Assembly: GCF_001693515.2 (NCBI RefSeq)
Contig: NZ_CP042968.1
Span: 5,084,001-5,148,000, forward strand
From: Bradyrhizobium paxllaeri
GTDB taxonomy: Bacteria; Pseudomonadota; Alphaproteobacteria; Rhizobiales; Xanthobacteraceae
Length of the DNA: 64,000 bases
Direction: 5' to 3'
The notes under the pieces: generated by a model
The model's input: the letters and a program-made list of their open reading frames with translations, nothing else
Databases searched by the model: none
Told to the model about the DNA's origin: nothing
Position numbers and translations under genes: made by a program
Part shown: positions 59,340 through 64,000 of the stretch, one piece after another
Layout: each line of letters begins with the position of its first letter
Position numbering within the stretch: position 1 is the first letter of the stretch

Positions 59340-59437
59340 GAGGAAAGAATGGCAGTGCACTTTTCAGTTTCGTATGTCGCTGCTTGCGGCAGGTTTTAGA
59401 GGTTTGAACATATTCACCCGCCGGCCGCCCAAAAACG

Positions 59438-59477
59438 ACTTGAATCGTACGTAGCGTCACATTGTACGGTCTCAAAG
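59438..59477. repeat. Dispersed repeat, copy 2 (see 46673)
   Basis: CTTGAATCGTACGTAGCGTC then ATTGTACGGTCT. Similarity to the other copy extends upstream in a looser form (GTTTTAGA, ATATTCAC). Confidence 0.45.
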
Positions 59478-59555
59478 GCGCCGGTTTCCGGCCGGGCCGC
59501 GGTCAATCAAAGAAACGTGGTTTTGTTCTGTCCGCACAGATCCCTCGGAGCTGGT

Positions 59556-59699
59556 ATGGCGACAAGATCGCGCAAACGAATAAAGGTCGATTGGGCTGCA
59601 GAAGCTAAGGAGCAGGAACGGCACATTCCGCCACCACAATCGGCGCGGCATCGCAAAAGATTGCCCGGTTCTCGGAGGGGCAATGTGAAAAGGACCTGA
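59556..59699 (+). CDS. Very small basic protein, uncertain
   Basis: A 47-residue frame (MATRSRKRIKVDWAAEAKEQ) preceded by GGAGCTGG. It is rich in Arg and Lys. No family was recognised, and it could be chance. Confidence 0.3.
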   Translation: MATRSRKRIKVDWAAEAKEQERHIPPPQSARHRKRLPGSRRGNVKRT

Positions 59700-60082
59700 C
59701 GGCTCCAGGAAGCTCTTGCTAGTCAATCACACTGAAGGCCAATGCCGGGCCATGTCGGCTTCAAAGATGGAGATGCTGGAGCCGCCTATATGTGTGGCGA
59801 GCCTGCATTGAGAATATCGCAGAAACTCTCCTCATGGTGCGCTTATCGAAATTATCGCGTGTATGCGACAGCCCCTGTCGAGCAAACTAAAGTACGTGAG
59901 CAAGAGCCTACACTTTGAGCCCTCGTGTCACATCCACCCTACCTGAGCCTCATGACATCGCCACAAGCTGCATCCTTTTTGCAGATACCTGACGCAAGGC
60001 GGCTCATCTAACACCATAAAAGTCTAATCGATACCTCACGGGACGTTGATGAGCTCTCATTGCCGCTTCGGGAGGATATACG
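59700..60082. other. Upstream region of the ligase operon
   Basis: No gene. It should contain the promoter of the 60083 operon, but no nod box, tts box or clear -24/-12 site was seen. Confidence 0.35.
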
Positions 60083-61648
60083 GTGCAAGCCAGGGAAAGC
60101 GGAAGACTGATGGTTGATCTCTGCACGCTGATTGAGCGCAACGCGGCGTTCTCTCCCGACAAGCCGGCGATCCATTTCGAGGGCGAGACCTTAAGTTACG
60201 CGAGTTTCAATCAAATGATCGAGCAGGTCGCTCGCGCCCTAAAAAGCCAGCTTGGTGTCGAGAGAGGCGATCGCGTCGCGATCCTTAGTCTTAACCGGCC
60301 TGACCATCTGGTGCTGCTCTATGCCTGCGCGCGGCTCGGCGCAATGCTCGTGCCATTGAATTGGAGGCTTGCGGTCGCTGAGCAGCTCTTCATCCTATCC
60401 GACGCTGACGCCAAGGTGCTGGTGGTCGAGCACGCCTTCGAGGCGCTCCTGCCAGCCCTGGCCGATCAACTACCGGATATCTTTGTCGTTGGCTTGGATT
60501 TTGCGCCTCTTGGCGGAAGCAGATGGGATGGCCTGCTAGACCGAGGGCACGGCGACGGTCGCAATCCGCACACGGACCTGTCCTGTCCGCTTCTGATCGT
60601 CTATACCTCGGGCACCACCGGGCGGCCGAAAGGGGCTGTGCTGAGCCAGGAGACCTTGCTGTGGAATGGGATGATGAGTCAGCACATGCATGGCATCACC
60701 TCGGCAGACCACGTCTTAACAGTGTTGCCGCTGTTCCACGTGGGTGGCCTCAACATCCAGACGACGCCAGCTTTGCATCACGGCGCGACCGTTACGATTC
60801 ACACGCGGTTTACGCCAGAGGCGACGCTCGCTGCGATCGGGCGCGACCGGCCAACGCTGACTGTCCTGGTGCCTGCCACGATTCAAGCCCTGACCGAGCA
60901 TCCCCAGTGGTCGACCACCGACCTCACCTCACTCAGAGCGATTTCCGCCGGCTCAACCATGGTGCCGCAGCACCTGATCGAACGCTTCGTCGCACGCAGC
61001 GTACCAGTGTTGCAGGTGTATGGGTCCACGGAGACGTGCCCAATTGCTGTCTATACGAGACTGGGCGGTGATCTCTCGCGTGAGGGTACGACTGGCCTGC
61101 CCGGCCTTTGCTGCGAAGTGGAAATCATCAATGATGCGGGGAACAAGCAGCCGCCAGGAACCCTGGGCGAGATCGTAGTGCGCGGGCCTAATGTCTTCTG
61201 CGAATATTGGGGCAATCAAGACGCAACGGGCGAGGCGCTGCATAATGGCTGGTATCACACGGGCGACATCGGCCGCCGCGATGCCGATGGATATTTCTGG
61301 GTGCAGGATCGCAAGAAGAATCTGATCATTTCCGGCGGAGAAAACATTTACCCGGCGGAAGTCGAGCGTGTGCTTATGGAGCATCCCGATGTCGCAGAAT
61401 GCGCTGTCATCGGTCGGCCCGATTCGCGCTGGGATGAAGTACCAGTGGCATATGTGATCAGAAGGTCAAGCGCACGGATTGAAGCAGAAGCGCTGAGCGC
61501 GCACATGCAGTCGCAGCTCGCCCGTTTCAAAGTGCCGCGCGAAATCATTTTCACGGAAGAACTGCCGAGAACGGCGCTCGGCAAGATCCAGCATTATATG
61601 CTGAAAGAACTCGATGCGCGATCAACTCGGCAAAGAGACACCAAATAA
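60083..61648 (+). CDS. Acyl-CoA ligase (adenylate-forming enzyme)
   Basis: A 521-residue ANL-superfamily enzyme that activates a carboxylic acid as its adenylate and probably joins it to CoA. Motifs are the P-loop IVYTSGTTGRPKGAV (from Tyr174), QVYGSTET, WYHTGDIGRRDADGYFWVQD RKK, ISGGENIYPAEVE (hinge) and the C-terminal lysine in LPRTALGKIQHY. The GTG at 60083 has GGGAGG at 7 bp, better than the internal ATG at 60110. The substrate cannot be read. The next frame begins inside its last codons, so it leads an operon. Confidence 0.88.
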   Translation: MQARESGRLMVDLCTLIERNAAFSPDKPAIHFEGETLSYASFNQMIEQVARALKSQLGVERGDRVAILSLNRPDHLVLLYACARLGAMLVPLNWRLAVAEQLFILSDADAKVLVVEHAFEALLPALADQLPDIFVVGLDFAPLGGSRWDGLLDRGHGDGRNPHTDLSCPLLIVYTSGTTGRPKGAVLSQETLLWNGMMSQHMHGITSADHVLTVLPLFHVGGLNIQTTPALHHGATVTIHTRFTPEATLAAIGRDRPTLTVLVPATIQALTEHPQWSTTDLTSLRAISAGSTMVPQHLIERFVARSVPVLQVYGSTETCPIAVYTRLGGDLSREGTTGLPGLCCEVEIINDAGNKQPPGTLGEIVVRGPNVFCEYWGNQDATGEALHNGWYHTGDIGRRDADGYFWVQDRKKNLIISGGENIYPAEVERVLMEHPDVAECAVIGRPDSRWDEVPVAYVIRRSSARIEAEALSAHMQSQLARFKVPREIIFTEELPRTALGKIQHYMLKELDARSTRQRDTK

Positions 61649-61817
61649 GTATCGCGGATTGGGCGCTGCCAATATTCGCCTGCTGCAGGCGGTCTTCCGT
61701 CTCAAGCTCAATGAGGTCGTTTCGATCAAAATGTTCTACATGAATGCGCTGCCGCCCGTTCACGTAGTGCGGGACTGCGCTTCCGTCCAATATGCCAAGT
61801 GCCACGGAGCTCGTTGA
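61614..61817 (+). CDS. 67-codon frame coupled to both neighbours
   Basis: It starts within the last 35 bases of the ligase gene and stops in TGATG overlap with the following ATP-grasp gene. The peptide (MRDQLGKETPNKYRGLGAAN at the start, ALPPVHVVRDCASVQYAKCH at the end) has a helical, basic middle and two cysteines near the end. No family was recognised. Possible roles are a precursor peptide for the ligase downstream, a small partner, or merely a coupling leader. The ribosome site for its own start is weak. Confidence 0.4.
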   Translation: MRDQLGKETPNKYRGLGAANIRLLQAVFRLKLNEVVSIKMFYMNALPPVHVVRDCASVQYAKCHGAR

Positions 61818-63133
61818 TGCCGCGAATCCTAATTATGAATGCCGGTACCGCCCAAATGTCCGGTGCCGATCTAACGGCACTCCAACTTTCGCTTGCGGCC
61901 AAGTCGGCTTGGCGCTCCGTATGGTTTGCGCAACCGGGCGACCTAATTGTCTCTCCGGTAGCGATCCCGACTGACCTGCTACAATATGTTGGTGCGACAT
62001 TAAGGTTCGACCCATCGACTGTCTTGGTGGTCGTGCCGGAAAACGCGCACGAGATGGGTGTCCTTAGTGATTTCACTCTACAGTCCAACATAATTGTTGA
62101 ACAGATCCGCCGCCACATTTGTGACAAAACACATTGGAAACTATATGCTTGCTACGCTACTGAAGGCGTCGCGCGCCTAGCGGCGATGCTCGGCGTAATG
62201 CAGTACGGGGACGAGTTCGCTCTGCAGCGGGGTCCTGATTTATTGAACCGCAAGAGCCACTTCCGTCAACTGGCAACAAGTACCATGCTTCCGTTGCCCA
62301 GTGGATGCATAGCAACAACTTCAGAAGAACTGTTCAGAGCGGTCAACTCGCTAAGGCTTGAAACCGGCAGCGTTATTGTAAAGTTGGACAATGGCGCCGG
62401 CGGGGTCGGAAATGTCATATTGACCGGCAAGGAGAGCGCTCCACTACCTGGGGCAAGAGAGACCCGGCGGGTCCTTTGGCCGTCGTTTGATCCTGATCAA
62501 CTTTGGTCTGAGCTGACAACCGCCTCATGTAAAATAGTGGTCGTCGAGTCATACCACGTGGCTCGTTCTCTCTTCTATCTGGAGTTTGAAATCGAGGAAA
62601 ATGGTTCCATCGCATACGTCAATAGCGGCAACATACGTCTGCGTCGAAGCGAAGATCCGTCCGAGAGAGCTCTCGTCTGGACTGGACTAGAACTTCCAAG
62701 CGACCTAAGCAATGAGCAGTACTCGACCGCTTACGAGCACGCCTATCGGTTTGTGGAGCTTGCGCGGACCTTGGGATACCGCGGAATGATCAACATAGAT
62801 GCCATTTTTTCGATCGACGGGAGGCTGCTCTTTAATGAAGCGAACGGTCGCTGGGGCGGGGGCTCGGTACTGCACAGCATTGCTGACCGGATGCTAGGAT
62901 CCGACTATTCCCATTCTCACGTGATTTCATCCGTGCGGAACGTCCGACTAAACTCCCTCCGAGAGGCGGTTGATTGTTTTGTCGATGAAGGATTGCTATT
63001 TGATAGCATACAGAAGGAAGGCGTTATTCCGCTTGCCGCCGATCAAGACGCAGGTACGGTCGAGTGCCTCGTGATCGCGCGCGATAGGCTCGTGGGCCGC
63101 AATTTCGAGCATCGATTATTGAGGATAGTCTGA
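61817..63133 (+). CDS. PreATP-grasp / PGM1-like peptide ligase
   Basis: A 438-residue protein. The N-terminal domain (RSVWFAQPGDLIVSPVAIPT, LLQYVGATLRF, STVLVVVPENAHEMG) matches my memory of the preATP-grasp domain found with PGM1, the pheganomycin peptide ligase. The ATP-grasp core follows, with VIVKLDNGAGGVGNVIL, VVVESYHVARSLFYLEFEIE and the metal-binding YRGMINIDAIFSIDGRLLFN EANGRWGGGS. ATP-grasp ligases of this type join an amino or carboxyl component through an acyl phosphate. The ATG at 61817 has ACGGAG at 7 bp. The function in this genus is unknown. Confidence 0.75.
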   Translation: MPRILIMNAGTAQMSGADLTALQLSLAAKSAWRSVWFAQPGDLIVSPVAIPTDLLQYVGATLRFDPSTVLVVVPENAHEMGVLSDFTLQSNIIVEQIRRHICDKTHWKLYACYATEGVARLAAMLGVMQYGDEFALQRGPDLLNRKSHFRQLATSTMLPLPSGCIATTSEELFRAVNSLRLETGSVIVKLDNGAGGVGNVILTGKESAPLPGARETRRVLWPSFDPDQLWSELTTASCKIVVVESYHVARSLFYLEFEIEENGSIAYVNSGNIRLRRSEDPSERALVWTGLELPSDLSNEQYSTAYEHAYRFVELARTLGYRGMINIDAIFSIDGRLLFNEANGRWGGGSVLHSIADRMLGSDYSHSHVISSVRNVRLNSLREAVDCFVDEGLLFDSIQKEGVIPLAADQDAGTVECLVIARDRLVGRNFEHRLLRIV

Positions 63134-63149
63134 TCTGGACCACTGCCCC

Positions 63150-63425
63150 ATGTCCACTATTCAAGATACTTTGTTCGGTCCATTTGCTTGTTCCAACTTG
63201 AACTACAGCCCTATTCCCAACCATCTGCTGGACCCCAAAGGCGCTTTGCGTAATGCGAGGTCAATGACGCGGGCTCCGGCGACGTTGACGGCACGCGATC
63301 GCTGGGTCAGAGCGCTAGCGTGCGCGCGAGCGTCGTCATTATTGCTCATCGTAATGCCCGGGCTTCTCCGGCAGGACGAATTTGCCCGGCATACCGAACC
63401 AGCACAATCAACGAATGTGCGATAG
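63150..63425 (+). CDS. Possible small gene after the ATP-grasp ligase
   Basis: A 91-codon frame beginning 17 bp after the ligase stop (MSTIQDTLFGPFACSNLNYS). Only the first 35 or so residues look coding, and the rest is Ala/Arg-rich. No ribosome site is seen. It could be a degraded precursor peptide or chance. Confidence 0.25.
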   Translation: MSTIQDTLFGPFACSNLNYSPIPNHLLDPKGALRNARSMTRAPATLTARDRWVRALACARASSLLLIVMPGLLRQDEFARHTEPAQSTNVR

Positions 63426-63447
63426 CCCTGAGCGACAGGGCAATGGG

Positions 63448-63461
63448 TTGAGCCAGAACAA
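63448..63461. promoter_or_regulatory. FixK-like sequence shared with hemN upstream
   Basis: TTGAGCCAGAACAA within GGGTTGAGCCAGAACAAAG. The same 19 bases with one change lie before hemN. No gene starts directly downstream, so this may be the remnant of a promoter. Confidence 0.3.
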
Positions 63462-63584
63462 AGCTGTTCCCCTATGGCCACGGGCGACGAAGAGAATCTT
63501 TGTGCGCCGCTACGGGCGCATCCAGTTAGAGCATCCGGCCCGCATCAATATACCTCATCCCGACGCCATTGCAGGCCGTGCCAT

Positions 63585-64000
63585 CTAGCTAGCCGACCGC
63601 ACGCGAGCGGCATGGTCTTCGACTATCCGGCGGTTCACACCGTCGTATTTTGAACAAAAGTAGACGAGTGACCGACGCTCCCCCGCGTGCACCTTCCTTA
63701 CCTCATGCCAGAACCTACATGTTGTGATAAGCACTGTCCCAAAGTGTGGACGAAACACCTGCCGTTTGCGGTCGGTTGGATACACGACGAACTCACCGCC
63801 CTCGAACTCTGTCGTGAGCTGAACAATTACAGAATATTCGAAGTCGGGGTCGCTCTCAGCATCTAAATGGATACCAACGAAGGACCCAGGCGGCATGCGA
63901 TGCATTTGGCATCGGCGAATCACGTACTCCGATGACGCTCCGAAGATCCTTCTGAGCGCAGAGACCCGCTCGTTTCTTTCCAGTAGTTTGATGATCTGCG
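63585..64000 (-). CDS. 2-Oxoglutarate/Fe(II) oxygenase, 5' end outside the window
   Basis: The frame stays open to the window edge. The visible part is the C-terminal double-stranded beta-helix of a prolyl-4-hydroxylase-type oxygenase: GIHLDAESDPDFEYSVIVQL (metal His and Asp as HxD), EFEGGEFVVYPTDRKRQVFR, TTCRFWHEVRKV (distal His) and GERRSLVYFCSK (Arg for 2-oxoglutarate). Such enzymes hydroxylate amino-acid side chains or small molecules. It is convergent with the ligase operon. The GTG at 63923 is internal. Codons upstream (IIKLLERNERVSALRRIF) continue the protein. Confidence 0.8.
   Translation of the reverse strand, partial: QIIKLLERNERVSALRRIFGASSEYVIRRCQMHRMPPGSFVGIHLDAESDPDFEYSVIVQLTTEFEGGEFVVYPTDRKRQVFRPHFGTVLITTCRFWHEVRKVHAGERRSLVYFCSKYDGVNRRIVEDHAARVRSAS

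Overview
The window looks like part of a rhizobial symbiosis island, most probably from Bradyrhizobium. The evidence is a nod box followed by nodS, five candidate tts boxes (sites for TtsI, the activator of rhizobial type III secretion), three NopP-type and one NopM-type effector genes, and a complete bacterial gibberellin operon whose proteins read like those I know from Bradyrhizobium. Insertion-sequence debris is very dense. No rRNA, tRNA, CRISPR array or core T3SS apparatus gene was seen.

Layout. 0-5 kb: the 3' part of a NopP gene, transposase wreckage (IS256, IS5, IS630, IS3 types) and a 755-residue candidate effector behind a tts box. 5-10 kb: a GNAT acetyltransferase, a PLP-dependent cysteine-synthase-family enzyme and nodS with its nod box. 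10-16 kb: a group II intron, a Tat-type beta-carbonic anhydrase, IS5 debris and an IS481 copy. 16-25 kb: the effector zone, with NopM, a small tts-linked membrane protein and two divergent NopP genes. 25-27.5 kb: debris and small genes.

27.7-37 kb: the gibberellin operon on the minus strand, transcribed in the order CYP112, CYP114, ferredoxin, SDR, CYP117, GGPS, a small open frame, CPS, KS and a broken idi. GGPS makes GGPP, CPS and KS make ent-kaurene, and CYP117, CYP114/ferredoxin, SDR and CYP112 carry it towards GA9. The genes are tightly packed, mostly with start/stop overlaps.

37-47 kb: VirK, a DUF885 metallopeptidase-like protein, an EamA transporter, HemN behind a FixK-like site, and an acyl-CoA dehydrogenase pseudogene. 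47.8-51.4 kb: a three-gene biotin-dependent acyl-CoA carboxylase whose carboxyltransferase resembles methylcrotonyl/geranyl-CoA enzymes. 53.5-56.1 kb: a trpD stump, an intact trpC, two coupled small genes and a frameshifted flavin reductase. 56.7-59.3 kb: an apparently intact IS66 element with perfect 8-bp target duplications. 60-64 kb: an acyl-CoA ligase, a coupled 67-codon frame, a preATP-grasp (PGM1-like) ligase and, on the other strand, a 2-oxoglutarate/Fe(II) oxygenase running off the window.

The most promising unfamiliar material is the 60-64 kb ligase cluster, which may make an acylated or amino-acylated peptide, together with the two tts-box-driven genes of unknown family (2163-4430 and 19773-20090). 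All assignments come from reading motifs by eye and from remembered family features. No database search was run.
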